Shown: positions 33,001 to 45,811 of the stretch, one piece after another
Position numbering within the stretch: position 1 is the first letter of the stretch
Layout of the letters: every line of letters starts with the position of its first letter
NCBI GenBank assembly: GCA_032622095.1
Contig: CP136061.1
Coordinates: 175,793,692 to 175,857,691, forward strand
From: Siphonodentalium dalli
Lineage: Eukaryota; Mollusca; Scaphopoda; Gadilida; Siphonodentaliidae
DNA length: 64,000 nt
Direction of reading: 5' to 3'
The notes under the pieces: model-generated
The model's input: the letters and a program-made list of their open reading frames with translations, nothing else
Told to the model about the DNA's origin: nothing
The model's database searches: none
Program-made: the position numbers and the translations under genes

Positions 33001-35996
33001 AAACATGGCCGCCAGCAGCCATCTTGGATTTTACTCTTTGCATGACTAAATCCTTTGGCGCGGGCTACAGGTCGTACCTTTGGTCTGATCTTTATGAAAT
33101 TTGTCATGAATATTGACATTGGCATGTAGATGGGAACGAGTGATTTTGGGGTCATTCGGCCAAAAAAAATGGCCGCTGGTGGCCATTTTGGATTTCAAAA
33201 TTCAATCCATTGGCGCGGGCTACAGGTCGTGCTGTTCGTCTGATCATCATGAAATTTTTCATGGATGTTAATATTGACATGTAGATGGGAACGAGTGATT
33301 TTGGGGTCGTTCGGCCAAAAAACATGGCCGCTGGCAGCCATCATGGATTTTACTCTTTGCATGACTAAATCCTTTGGCGCGGGCTACAGGTCGTACCTTT
33401 GGTCTGACCTTTATTAAGTTGTCATGAATATTGATATTGACATGTATATGGGAACGAGTCATTTTGGGGTCATACGGCCAAAAAACATGGCCGCTGGCAG
33501 CCATCTTGGATTTTACTCTTTGCATGACTAAATCCTTTGGCGCAGGCTACAGGTCGTAGTTTTGATCAGAACTTTATGAAATTTGTCATGGATGTTAACA
33601 ATGACATGTAGATGGGAACGAGTGATTTTGGGGTTGTTCGGCCAAAAAACATGGCCGCCAGCAGCCATCATGGATTTTACTCTTTGCATGACTAAATCCT
33701 TTGGCGCGGGCTACAGGTCGTACCTATGGTCTGATCTTTATGAATTTTGTCATGAATGTTGACATTGACATGTAGATGGGAACGAGTGATTTTGGGGTCA
33801 TTCGGCCAAAAAACATGGCCGCTGGTGGCCATTTTGGATTTCAAAATTCAATCCATTGGCGCGGGGTACAGGTCGTGCTGTTCGTCTGATCATCATGAAA
33901 TTTGTCATGGATGTTAATATTGACATGTAGATGGGAACGAGTGATTTTGGGGTCGTTCAGCCAAAAAACATGGCCGCCAACAGCCATCTTGGATTTTACT
34001 CTTTGCATGACTAAATTCTTTGGCGCGGGCTACAGGTTGTAGCTTTGGTCAGAACTTCATGAAATTTGTCATGAATGTTAACAATGACATGTAGATGGGA
34101 ACGAGTGATTTTGGGGTTGTTCGGCCAAAAAACATGGCCGCCAGCAGCCATCATGGATTTTACTCTTTGCATGACTAAATCCTTTGGCGCGGGCTACAGG
34201 TCGTACCTATCGTCTGATCTTTATGAATTTTGTCATGAATGTTGACATTGACATGTGGATGGGAACGAGTGATTTTGGGGTCATTCGGCCAAAAAACATG
34301 GCCGCTGGTGGCCATTTTGGATTTCAAAATTCAATCCATTGGCGCGGGCTACAGGTCGTGCTGTTCGTCTGATCATCATGAAATTTGTCATGGATGTTAA
34401 TATTGACATGTAGATGGGAAACGAGTGATTTTGGGGTCGTTCAGCCAAAAAACATGGCCGCCAGCAGCCATCTTGGATTTTACTCTTTGCATGACTAAAT
34501 TCTTTGGCGCGGGCTACAGGTTGTAGCTTTGGTCAGAACTTCAAGAAATTTGTCATGGATGTTAACAATGACATGTAGATGGGAACGAGTGATTTTGGGG
34601 TTGTTCGGCCAAAAAACATGGCCGCCAGCAGCCATCTTGGATTTTACTCTTTGCATGACTAAATCCTTTGGCGCAGGTTACAGGTCGTACCTTTGGTCTG
34701 ACCTTTATGAAATTTGTCATGAATATTGATATTGACATGTATATGGGAACGAGTCATTTTGGGGTCATACGGCCAAAAAACATGGCCGCTGGCAGCCATC
34801 TTGGATTTCAAAATTCAATCCATTGGCACGGGCTACAGGTCGTACTGTTTGTCTGATCATGATATTTATCATGGATGTTAATATTAACATGTAGATGGGA
34901 ACGAGTCATTTTGGGGTCGTTTGGCTAAAAAACATGTCCGCCAGCAGCCATATTGGATTTTATTCTTTGCATGAATAAATCCTTTGGTGCGGGCTACAGG
35001 TCGTAGCTTTGGTCGGAACTTCATGAAATTTGTCATGTATGTTAACAATGACATGTAGATGGGAAACGAGTCATTTTGGGGTCGTTCAGCCGAAAAACAT
35101 GGCCGCCAGTAGCCATCTTGGATTTTACTCTTTGCATGACTAAATCCATTGGCACAGGCTACAGGTCATACCTTTGATCAGATCATTATGAGATTTGTAA
35201 AGGCTGTAGATGGGAACAAGTCATTTTGGGGTAATTCGGAAAAAAAACATGGCTGTCGGTGGCCATTTTAGAATTTACTCTTTGCATCAATAAATCCTTT
35301 GGCACACCATAATCACCACATCCCTGATCCGATCATTATGAAACCTGTTATGAATGTTGATATTGACATGTACATCTAGTCTTACTTAGACATTTCAATT
35401 AGCACTTTTCCTATTCCTTCATTTACTGACGACCATTAAATTATTCCCCTACCTAAGTTGAGCTACAGTGTCATTGACACTTTCATTATGTTTCATTCAG
35501 AGCGCTTCTAGGAGATATGTGCTTTATGAATAATATGCAAAAATAATTTAATAACTTGGAATCAAAACTTGATACGTGTAGAGTTTTAATTCTTTTAAAC
35601 AAGCTTTCACCCCAATAAAAATGTGCTTACGAAGGAAGCTGTGGACGAATCCAAAAGTAATGACAACACATTGAACCGGAAACAGAAACAAATATATAAA
35701 CAAAACAACATGCTCGATTCATCGATTATCAAAACAGACATAATTGTTCTTGAAATAAATGGGTAAATTATTGTAAAGTTGTCGGCAATACGCTACGTAC
35801 ATTACTTTCGGAAATTTTCGGGAAATCAGCGTGTTATCCAGTGTTATTGGAATATTTAGATGCGGTATCGGAATATTTTCGGGAAATGGCGACCGCTCTA
35901 TCGGTATCTATCAGGAAATTTAGAAGATAGTTTTTAGTTATCGGGATCCTATCGGGATATTTATCGGGATCCCGATAGTAGTTTTGAGATGACCCC
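30035..35996. mobile_element. Region bounded by inverted GGGGTCATCTC termini, ~6 kb
   Basis: The left end GGGGTCATCTCAAAACTACT (30035) and the right end ending AGTAGTTTTGAGATGACCCC (35996) are exact inverted copies over ~27 bp (through ATCGGGA). Subterminal sequence is rich in TATCGGGAAAT on both sides. Flanks are CGTAAT and TAAATG, so a target duplication is not clear. The 32.46-35.49 kb satellite lies inside and is probably a separate insertion. Frames at 30667-31026 and 32077-32349 have no recognisable motif and no transposase is visible. Confidence 0.55.
32460..35492 (+). repeat. ~160-bp satellite array, block 2 (about 17 units)
   Basis: It opens with TAGCTCAACTTAC and a (GTGTGTCC)n run (32515-32557), and closes with TAAGTTGAGCTACAGTGTCA, giving short inverted ends AGCTCAACTTA/TAAGTTGAGCT. 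Units alternate between ~155 and ~163 bp (GATGGGAACGAG at 32646, 32801, 32964, 33129, 33284), so the higher-order unit is about 320 bp. Each holds AAACATGGCCGCC-GCAGCCATCTTGG. Antisense frames (for example 33268-33525) reflect the repeat and are not independent genes. Confidence 0.85.
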
Positions 35997-36637
35997 TAAA
36001 TGTCTTGAGTTTCAGGCTATATCAGAAATAATTTTCCAATTATACTAGTAAAAATAGAGTATGATCGAATAACGGGTCTGTGAGTTCGATATTAAATCGT
36101 CAATCAATGTACTGGGAGTTTGCAGTGATAGAATGAAAAGAAAAACTACAATGTTTTAATAGTCAGATTTAATCACATTTGTTAAAAACAAATTATAAAT
36201 ATAAACTTCATCTGTCCACTGATATGATCACTAATATATTAAACTACATATATTACTAAATATACATGTATCTGCCTTCCATGTTATTTGCCACAAGGAA
36301 TAACAGTTTTCATCGTGAAGACATTACTTGAATTTAGTAATATAGTTTTCCTTCTCTTTGTCACTTTGATAGGAATCTTCAGATGATAATTAATATTAGC
36401 ATTGCTGTTATGCTGGTGACATTCGGAATGAAAACAGTGATGAGGAACCATGAGTGGTAAGTATATTTAAAAATTAATTATACCATAATTGGCTATGCTA
36501 TTGTGTGTATAACACCTATTTTGTAAATTTCATCTTTACACCCTACTGTGGGTATAAAGATTCCTACTGTTGGAATAAATTTCTACTGTTGTGTAAATGT
36601 TTCAACGGCACTTTATGTGTTAAGAGTTTATACTCAT
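35997..36637. other. No gene recognised; target repeat of the hAT-like element
   Basis: AT-rich. 36540-36637 is a dispersed repeat whose relative in reverse orientation is at 23215-23345. Confidence 0.4.
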
Positions 36638-36645
36638 AGTAGAAC

Positions 36646-38101
36646 CAGGCCCCACGCTAGGAGGCGACTCGGGCGAGAATTTTGCCCTCGGGCCGGCGAA
36701 GTCGCCCTCGGATGTCCGCAAGGCGAAAACGAAGTCGCCTTCCAAATTTGACAAAACTAGCTTGGGATTTACGGTAATTTTACCGGTGAAAATTAGACTC
36801 GTTTCTGCTCGTTTTGCAAAAAAATATATATAGTCTCAACTGTTCCAACGAGGCATTTTATTTATAAATTATACATGGTGTACTCTATCCACATATTCTA
36901 ATCAGATTGGGTGCTTTTGGAAATGGCAAATTGCGCTGAGCAACGAAGTTTATGATGAGCTACTGGTTCGTTTTAAGGAGACTGGAATTTAGACCTTACT
37001 TAATTTGTTCCGTCGGGTCATTTTGTAACCGCAAATTGTATAGCCGTATACATGGTTTCCACTGCTCATGCAGTAGCCAAAGTGAACAAATAATACTGTC
37101 TTTGAAATTAAACTAAAACATATCTATGAATTTTCACTTTTACAAAAGTAGTTTGTGTCGGATTCCGTTTCCCAATCCAACTTTTAACTTTTTGGAATTG
37201 CATTTTATTTTGTTTACAAACAAGAACACGTGCTTGCTTACTATTAAACACAGAGGTTTGAATGTGCGTTGGAAGTACTTAATTTAATGTTCTTAGTTAA
37301 ATCAAAGATCTACATAATAAACTATTACTATCCAAACTCATTTAAAAGGATTAATTTGTGTCAAAACTATGTGTTTGCAAATTACAATTGTTGTCAATCT
37401 ATCGCTCAGACCACGTGCTCCGCGTATATACTGGTACGTCTGTTAACGGTTGCAAATTAATTGCATGTAGGCCTACTTCGTTACAATGCAGGTATTTAAA
37501 TAACCTGCTGGTGCATATTATAAGCTCAACTGGTCTCTGTTAAGAACACATTAACCACTATTGTGACACAGCTATCAAACTCGTTAAGTTTATTGCTTTA
37601 ATCGGATTATCATCAGACAACACTGACGGTCGTGATGATGGTATTCAACAATAAACTCTTTAGAAACAAAATTAAAAGCTTTTACACCTCCTTAATTAGT
37701 CCTTATTGTTTATTTTAACGGACACCCACATTACAGCAGTGGCCAAAAGCCATTTCCAAAAATTTAAATTTATAATAACAATTCAGATATTAAAAGTTAT
37801 GAAGTAGACAATTAATTTCTTCAGATAAAAGTCAACAGTTTAAAAAAAAATTAAAGTTATAAATTTAGTTAAATTTTTAGATTACCGATCTATACAGGTG
37901 CTATACTTGTGTTGTATCTTGCTAAATATGTTTGTTTGTTGTTTTATCTTATTTATTGATGTGCAGATAAATAAAGCGAATTTTGAAAATTAACAGTAAG
38001 TATTTGTTTTTATAAGTCTCCCTATTCTGGCTCAAGTCTCCCTAAAATCTGCAGAGGGAGACTTCATTTCTCCCTGTTTTCAATACCTAGCTTGGGCCCT
38101 G
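36646..38101. mobile_element. Non-autonomous hAT-like element with 8-bp target duplication
   Basis: The left end is CAGGCCCCACGCTAG; the reverse complement of the right end is CAGGGCCCAAGCTAGG. AGTAGAAC flanks it exactly on both sides (36638-36645 and 38102-38109). CAGG-type termini with an 8-bp duplication are the hAT hallmark. It is 1456 bp with no transposase motif, so non-autonomous. The GC-rich left end (GGCGACTCGGGCG, GAAGTCGCCCTCGG) contrasts with an AT-rich middle. A related unfilled site is at ~23245. Confidence 0.85.
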
Positions 38102-38311
38102 AGTAGAACGACCCGTCATTTGACCTCTGGCGACCTCGCTGTCGAAATTTAGCCCAATTTTTCGTCACGCCCGCTTCGCGAAGTAAATACATAATTTTTC
38201 CGACTCAAAAAACTCTGAAATGCGATAAGTGGTCTAAATACAGAGATATATACTATCCAATTCCATTTACTGGGTTTACTTGTCGAAAAATGACAGATTA
38301 AAGTTAGTTTA

Positions 38312-39020
38312 GGGGTCATCTCAAAACTCCTATCGGGAAATCAGCTTATTTCCCGATAGATCCCGATAGCATATATATACAGTTATCGGGAAATTATCGG
38401 GAAATGACGCAATGTTTTTCGGGAAATTATCGGAATATTTACATAGTCTATCGGGATTCTATCGGAGTTTACTTTCATTTCGGAGTATCATATTCCGAAA
38501 ACAACGCATGTTGTTTGGAAAGTTTCTGTATCAGGATTACTCCGGACTTTTATCGGGATTTTATGTTTTTTGGCCTATCTTTATTATTGATTTAATAGTT
38601 TCCTAATATGAGAAATCGTTAGTATAAAGTTTTACAGTATCATGGGACACGTGTCGTAGAACTATTATATTTTATACTGTGGTGATCAGTGGATGCTATA
38701 CGTACAATATCGGTATTTTACCCGGACAATACACCCCACCCATCGGGAAATCTTCAAAATCAATGCACGGGGAGCATACCCAAATATGTATAGTAGGCCT
38801 TAATGCAAGCGCTACTTTCACTTTCTAAAAATAGAACAGATCCTTTGATTAAATTCTAAGATTTATTTCGGCGTTGCGGCTACTATCTTCAAAGCTTGTG
38901 TTTGTAATATGTTTAAATACATCCGACTTTTAAATATGGAGGAAATAAAGAAATACATATATTATTGCAAATGTAAAAGATCGCGAATCGCCGACGACAC
39001 AATTAATGCATGCAAAATCA
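38312..39020 (+). repeat. Second copy of the GGGGTCATCTC left end
   Basis: Closely matches 30035-30680 (TATCGGGAAATCAGC, CGAAAACAAC, GAATCGCCGACGACAC), with a ~85-bp extra segment near 38797-38885. A possible degraded partner end, GTTTTGAGATGCTCCC, lies at 43539-43554, but the match is weaker. Confidence 0.7.
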
Positions 39021-39654
39021 CCTTTTCATATTTACCCAAGGGTGTGGTGTTGTTCCAGTGCATTCTCTTTATTAAATATATAAATGCGAGTGACCCATAA
39101 ATTGCAATAATTTGTGTTATGTACATTGTTTATAAATAGTACATTCTTCGGAGTTATTTGTTTTCGTTATAAAAACAAAATTAGTGATCAAACACAAGAT
39201 TATTTGGGCAAATTGGACATTTTAGTTATATAATATTGCTATATTGAAAGAAAGTACTAAACATTTTTCAGAACAATATTCCGTTAAGCTGCTTATTAAG
39301 CATGAATTAACTCATTCCAAAACAACTTCTGAAATTAAGCGCTCATTTAGAAGAGATGAATACCTATAAACAATTATGAGAACAACAGAGAATTATGTTA
39401 TAATCTGAAAAAAAGTCACCAGAAGTCTACACAACCTGTAGGATGTGGAACTAAATCTATATATGAAACTTATATATCCATTTATATCTAGAGTCATTCA
39501 AATTATATATTAACTAATCATAATCAGCATTTCCTCCTGCCAGTTACCGAGTCCCCATTCCTATAACTCATTAAAAAAAAATCCACCATCTTTGAAGCTC
39601 CCAATACCCGAGGGCCCTCTCCCAAACACTTCCCCTATCCCACCAACACTTATT
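39021..39654. other. No feature seen
   Basis: AT-rich sequence between the repeat copy and the PHD-type LINE. Confidence 0.4.
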
Positions 39655-41165
39655 AAGATGCCACTAAAGTACCCATGTTCAACCTGCAAAAAATCAGTGA
39701 GAAAAAACCAAGATGCTTTTATAATAATAATAATGCTGTGACCTGTGTGACCAGTGGATTCACATGTACTGCTTTAAACTGTCGAAAACAGGCTTTCAAA
39801 AACTTATTGATGATGTTACACTGTGGTATTGCTACCATTGCATTGGAACATTGTTTCCATTCAATCAAATGGAGGAAGAGCCATTATTTCGATTGGCTCT
39901 GTTCAATTTAAAAAACAAGTATACACATTCTAATCTCAATTTGGACAGATCCCTTCTTATATGGACCCATTTACATTAAATGATGAAAAATACCAGTTTG
40001 ATGATGACGATTATAATTTAGACCCAATAAATCCTACACACTCTTCCAATTATGTACGTCTTGAAGAATTTAATGATAAATTAAAACATGAGAATCAAAA
40101 TGTGTCATTGTCAATGTTACATTCAAACATGTGCTCTTTAATGAAGAATGTGGACATATTATCACACCTTTGACATTATTGGAATTACTGAAACTTGGCT
40201 GACAAATGAATCTCCTACAAATCTAATCAAAATGGCAAATTACAGACTATTATGAAAACCACAGAATTGAAAGAAATGGGGTTGATGTTGGAATTATACA
40301 ATCAAATCTAATATACATTCAGACTTTAAATATCTATCTTTAATGAATGCCTTGAAAGTATATTTGTTGAAATACCTAATATTAAAGATGAAAAACCAAT
40401 TAATAGGCTGTATATACTGATGCCCAAATTCCGATATTGAAACCTTTCTTGGAAAACTAGAAACATCACTGACCCAGTTACAAAAAGAGAAAAAAGAATG
40501 CTTTCTAATGGAGACTTCAATATAAATATATAAGTACTGAAATCTGGAGTGGTAAAAATTTCATGAGCCTTCTAAAGTCATTCATGTTTCTGCCCTCAAT
40601 AACCAAATCCACAAGAATAACTGAATTCAGTGCAACCCTATTTGACAACATATTTTCTAACTGTCAACTATCTTTTCCAATTGACTCTGGGATTTTCATG
40701 TAGGAAATATGTGACCATTTACCTATAATCTATCTCCTGAAAAAAAATGTATCAAAAAAAGTGACAAAAGATATATCTACCAAAGAAATTACTCGATGAG
40801 AAATAACCAAAACTTTATTAATGAAATTTCTTCAGTCGACTGGAGCTTGGTGATGAATAGTCAAAATTGTAATAATGCATATAACTTATTTCATGAGAAA
40901 ATAGTAAGCATATACAATAATTTCTTTCCAAAAGTAAGGAAAAATGTCAAAATGACCAATTACAACAACCCATGCTTAACAACAGCCCTAGTAAAAATAA
41001 ATTATATAAGATATTCATAAATAACAAAACAATCTATAACAGTGACAAATATATAAAATATAGAAATAATCTAAAGTCAATTATCTGGACAACTAAGCAA
41101 CACTATTATTACAAAAAGTTCCAACAATATGAAAATAACATAAATGCTACATGGAAATTAAGTAT
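39655..41165 (+). pseudogene. Decayed LINE, 5' half: PHD finger and endonuclease
   Basis: Around 39665-39870, over two frames, it reads YPCSTCKKSVRKNQDAF, CDLCDQWIHMYCFK and LWYCYHC: the C4HC3 spacing of a PHD finger, known at the N-terminus of some CR1-group LINEs. Next come SLLHSNMCSLMKN (40110-40150) and FDIIGITETWL (40168-40200), then a GDFNINI-like box near 40510 and CDHLPII near 40710, all endonuclease motifs. The frames 40796-41160 match the linker before the RT. Many stops and frameshifts. The element continues at 44395 after an insertion. Confidence 0.7.
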
Positions 41166-41166
41166 A

Positions 41167-41264
41167 GGATATTCCCCGAGCTGTCGGGCATTCGGAAAAA
41201 TAATTCACCGAGACGAAGCTGAGGTGATTATTTGGACGAATGCCTGACAGTGAGGGGAATATCT
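41167..41264. repeat. Palindrome at the edge of the LINE insertion
   Basis: Arms GATATTCCCCGAGCTGTCGG... and ...TGACAGTGAGGGGAATATC meet at GAGACGAAGCTGA. It lies exactly where the LINE is interrupted. One arm recurs at 25162-25216. Confidence 0.8.
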
Positions 41265-43555
41265 GTCTTAAACCTCAGTATTTAAAGAATAACAAGACAA
41301 AATTAAATTTTTTTAATGATATATTTAACTAAAAGTCAATCAAAATTTTAACAAAAAATGTGAACATGACGAATTAAACAAGTTCCGAGTCTGTCAGACA
41401 AATAAAGATAAATTTATACGCAAATTCAGTTGCCACTTTAAATAGTGATCCGGAGATTTGGTATTGAAATCGTCATTAAAAATCCAATGATTTAATCAGA
41501 GTTTTCTCCGATATGAAAACAATTCCGATTCGATCGGAGTTCTGTGTATTAGTAAATTCTCCGATCGTCTGAAATCTCCGATTTTGTTAATATCGGACAA
41601 TTCAAACTTCATTTAATAATGAACTATTATTAATAGACGATTAAAGTCCCAAATAAATTATTCCCAGACCCGATTTATATAATAGGATAGGCCTACACAA
41701 TCATTTCCTACGTTTTGATGTGGCCGCAAATCCGTGGGTTTACAGTAAATGTTACAGTGCAGGTTGAAGCCCCCCAATATCTCGTGCAAGAATTGTTACA
41801 TCGTCGCATTAAGAGATCTGAAATGGTACCGTAAACAATGCAAATTTTGATTTCGAAATCGTTTTTGTGTGTGATTATGTAACTTGTCTTCATTTTGGGT
41901 CAACCGTCACCATTTAATTGTGCGAACTATTATGAATAAAAGAATACAGCCGAGGATGACAGTAAATTATTCCACAACCCCGATTTATAGTATACTTTCC
42001 GTATGCCACGTAGAGTTAATTTCTACAGTTTCAATTTGTCTTTCTATACCAGACACATATTTTAATGTGGACGCAAATCAGGGCGTTTATGGCATCGTCG
42101 GATTCTGAAAGTACCGGTACCGTAAAACCGGTGGTGGTTTTGTCGTAAACTATGCTTTCATTTTCGCAATATAAGCATACTTAGATAGATATCGGAAGCG
42201 CAGCATTATCGTGATTAATTTGTCGGCGACTTTTATTTCAAATCTACACATTTTATTCAATATATATCAGCGATCAGATGCGATAAAGTTAAGTTAATAC
42301 AAAACATATTATATAATATTTAGTTTGTTAAATTGGAATTTCCACGAATTGCACGTGTTATGTTGTGCTATTTTTAGCACTGTAATTTCCCAGGCCAATC
42401 CTAGTTTCGTTTGTGGGTAGCATTGACTGGCAGAGGAGTTGAGTGTTATGTTTTTCTCGATTCTTTATTGAATGAATAATAAAAACATGGATAATGCTTT
42501 CATACCATTATAAAACAATGAACTCTATGTTCGGCATTGATACAATGTGATGAGGGCTTGTTCTATATCGGGCCTATTGCTTCAAATGCTGGATAGACGG
42601 CTGTAGCTCCCGTTGTGGGTGGGTGCAGTGCGCTGGTTTCAAATTTCTGTGTGATTTCATCTTTTTTCTGTTAGATGTGTGATAACTGGGGTTGTGAAAA
42701 CCCTAACTTCTTCGTAATGTCGACCTGTGTAAACTGCTGGGCTAATAATTTCCCAACTGTGTATAATGTATATGTCCGCTGACGATAGATCTATTCGATT
42801 TCATCACTGTTTCGTAGCCATGATCGAACTGATATTATGACATCAAGTTGCTTCATTTGGGATGTTATATATAAAATGTGTTATTTTTGTCCAACGAGTT
42901 AAACCATTGTTCACTAATTGAGAAGACATCATGACAATAACAACAACAACAAAACTGTCGCACAGTTCACGCATAGTTGTGAGGGACCGGTATACGTCAT
43001 TATATGTCAATATATGTTTGTATAGCCTTTTGCTAAATGTCACCCCTTCACACATTTGGAATGGTTTGACTATTGTTTAATTAGGCCTTGTGCGAACTCA
43101 TAGCTATAAAAACAGTCAAACTGTCAAGTCGTTGTACTTGTGTGTTAACCGCATAGAGTTGTTTGTATGGCCTTTGGCTGAACTTTATTTTCCTTCACAC
43201 AATTCAGCCAATAAAAATTCAGCTGGCATCTGATTACGCAGAAGGCAAAAATAAATGCGCGAATGTATGAAGTGCGACAACATCGTATCGATGTTTTAAC
43301 TTTTCGTCGTTTACGTATATCGATCAATGTTTCGACGTCGCGACTTTTGCGTTGTCGAAACTTTCGACATTTTTCGGAAATGTTTGGTCTGTTGTGGTTT
43401 CGACGTTATCGCACTTTTATGGCCAGTCGCTTTCGACGTTATCGCATTATTTTTCGTCATTTCCGACATTTCATTTTTGCACATTTACGTCCAAAGTTTT
43501 TCAACATTATCGACAATATTTTCGCATATGCGAAAGAGGTTTTGAGATGCTCCCT
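41265..43555. other. Insert inside the LINE; no gene recognised
   Basis: AT-rich. 41450-41590 has several TCTCCGAT/ATCGGAG motifs. 43265-43550 is rich in TTTCGACG and TTATCG motifs and ends GTTTTGAGATGCTCCC, resembling the GGGGTCATCTC termini. Frames at 41884-42108 and 43263-43622 show no domain. Confidence 0.4.
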
Positions 43556-43559
43556 AATT

Positions 43560-44170
43560 GACACCAGTGCATATGTGTTAACAGCATGGACACTTTCCAG
43601 CTACAACAAACATGTAATTTGATTGGCCTGATAGTGTGCGTCCTCGCTGCATCGACTTCGCTTGCCAAGGCATTGTCACAAAACCAAAATCGACTTCGCT
43701 TGCCAGGGCATTGTCACAATTCCAAATTATCGCTTTGAACTGGAATTCACTGGGCCGCGTTGACAGTCCAGTTATTTGATGAGTGGTGATTGGGATATCA
43801 AGTTTAATAGTTATTTGATTGTTATGGACCATTGTATACTTACCGTGTTTGAATTAAATGTGTTAACTAATTAACGCGTGCTACCTATTTTGTGTTTACA
43901 AGAATAAATGCACCAATAAAGTGGTGGTATTCTAAGATCTACACACAACCAACATGGAATCAGATGATGAATTTAGAAGTACTATGACCCAGTCAACGTA
44001 TATAGTGGAATCGTCATCAGACGAGCATCTTGTTTCGTTTATCAGAATTTCAACACAAGATATACTTTCTGAAGTATTAGGTTTGGAAGAGGACTTTAAC
44101 GTTCGGAATAGTGAATCGGACCACAATGTATTACCGGATTATGGCAACACAGTGGAGTCTGCATTGTAAT
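43560..44170 (+). repeat. Segment with a short conserved frame (inverted copy at 14.5-15.8 kb)
   Basis: ATG at 43954 opens a 71-codon frame: MESDDEFRSTMTQSTYIVES, then SSDEHLVSFIRISTQDIL..., ending TAA at 44167-44169. The first ~35 codons are also present in the copy at 14522-14624, with mostly conservative changes. Acidic Ser/Asp/Glu-rich starts like this are common at the N-terminus of transposases and nuclear proteins. I cannot name the gene. It may be a first exon carried by a transposon or a duplicated gene fragment. Confidence 0.55.
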
Positions 44171-44394
44171 CACCGAACACTGTTCAGTTTCACATTTTAT
44201 TGATTGGTCACACCAATTTGACCTTCTGGTGTGTCAGCAAGTGGAGAGCACACCAAACAATGACTTGTGATTGTTATGACAATACCCGGGGAATATTTTA
44301 ATATTTCCCAGTTATTGTTAAAATAATGCACAGTTATTGTTACCAGCGGGTAATTGGCTGGATATTGTGCAAGGGAGAACAATAGAAAATATGG

Positions 44395-45810
44395 CGACAG
44401 TGGTTTAATTAGAAGTATTCTGAATAAAAAAATAGCAAATAGAACCACAACAGAATTCTTATGTGATGACAAATACATCGAGGATAAAAAGAGATTGCTA
44501 CAAAATCAATTTTTTTTTTACCAATATAGGACCAACACTTGCTGTTAAGATAAAATCAAATGAAAATCCAATAGATTATCGTAATGAATTAATGAGTTCC
44601 TTCTTCTTTACACATCTAACTGTTGAGATTGATGTTTCTAGAATCCTCAACAATATCAGTCCATAAAAGGCTGCAGGAATAGACAAATTATAATGCTCTT
44701 GTTTTGAAACAATGTCTTGAATATTTTATATTACCTTTAACTCATATATGAAATATTTTGCTAGCTAATGGAGTGTTCCCAGATCTTATGAAGATAGCAA
44801 AAGTTAGCCCCATCTTCAAATCCAAAGACCCAACTCTTACAATTACAGACCAGTTTCAGCATTACCCATGTTTTCAAATTTTTTCGAAAAAAAACTCATG
44901 TATAACAGAGTGATTATCTAACCAAATACAACATCTTATAGTGTAGTCAATATGGCTTTAGAAAAAATCATTCTTCTATTCTTGCTTTGACAGACTTACT
45001 GGATAAAAAAACATAATGTTGGGAGTATTCCTAGATTTAACATTTGATACAATAGACCATAATATATTGTTGAACAAATTTGTATATTATGGTTTTCGTA
45101 GGGTTGCACTGAATTGGTTTCATAGCTACCTGACAAACAGAAAACAATCTGTACTGTTTGTGGGCCATATGTCTAATCAAACTAATGTAATATGTGGGGT
45201 TCCACAGGGGTCTATATTGGGCCCCTTCTTTTCTTCCTTGTATATATGAACGATCTACCAAAAGTCTGCAATGACCTAAAACTAAAACTATTTGCTGATG
45301 ACACAATTGCATTTTATTCTGACAAAGATATGAATATAAAGGTATACCAGGTGGGTTAACTAAGAACTTGAAAAAATGAATAAATGGTTCCTTGCAAACA
45401 AATTGAATTTGGTCATTGAATTTGGACAAAACAAATTATATTATTTTGACGAATTCAGATTGCGGTAAAACAGAAAATGCCCTTCCCGAACTCAAACTTA
45501 CGGGTAATGATAAACAGATAAACAGGGTTAGTAACACAGAATTCCTAGGAATTAATATAGAAGAAACATATCCTGGGATATGCATGTGGACACAATTCTA
45601 AAAAAAAACTCTCTAGAAATCTAGGTGTCTTGAGAAAGGCCAGTGTGAATTTATACCCAGGGATACTGTGAAGACCCTCTATTCTGTACTCATTATTCCA
45701 CATCTTATTTATTGTAATGCCATTTGGTGCTCAACAACAAACAAAAACCTTGAAAATGTTGAGAAATTACAGAATAGATCTATTACAACACTGAAGTCCA
45801 GAACAGTAGG
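44395..45810 (+). pseudogene. Decayed LINE, 3' half: reverse transcriptase
   Basis: It resumes the element interrupted at 41165. Motifs over several frames: SILNKKIANRTTTEF, FFTNIGPTLAVKIKSNENP, CSQYGFRKNHSSILAL, FLDLTFDTIDHNILLNK (motif A with LTFDTID in place of LSKAFDTID), CGVPQGSILGP and LKLFADDTIAFY (FADD). The tail YSVLIIPHLIYCNAIW and NLENVEKLQNRSI ends abruptly near 45810, where minus-strand sequence of another family starts. Clearly not functional. Confidence 0.8.
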
Positions 45811-45811
45811 A

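Noticed and set aside
33268-33525. Antisense frames reading KSKMAASGHVFWPNDPKMTRSH-like peptides in the ~160-bp satellite
   Set aside because: They recur once per repeat unit wherever the satellite occurs, so they are by-products of the repeat and not evidence of a gene.
43263-43622. 119-aa Arg/Phe-rich frame
   Set aside because: All forward frames are open here because of a TTTCGACG/TTATCG repeat; the composition reflects the repeat.
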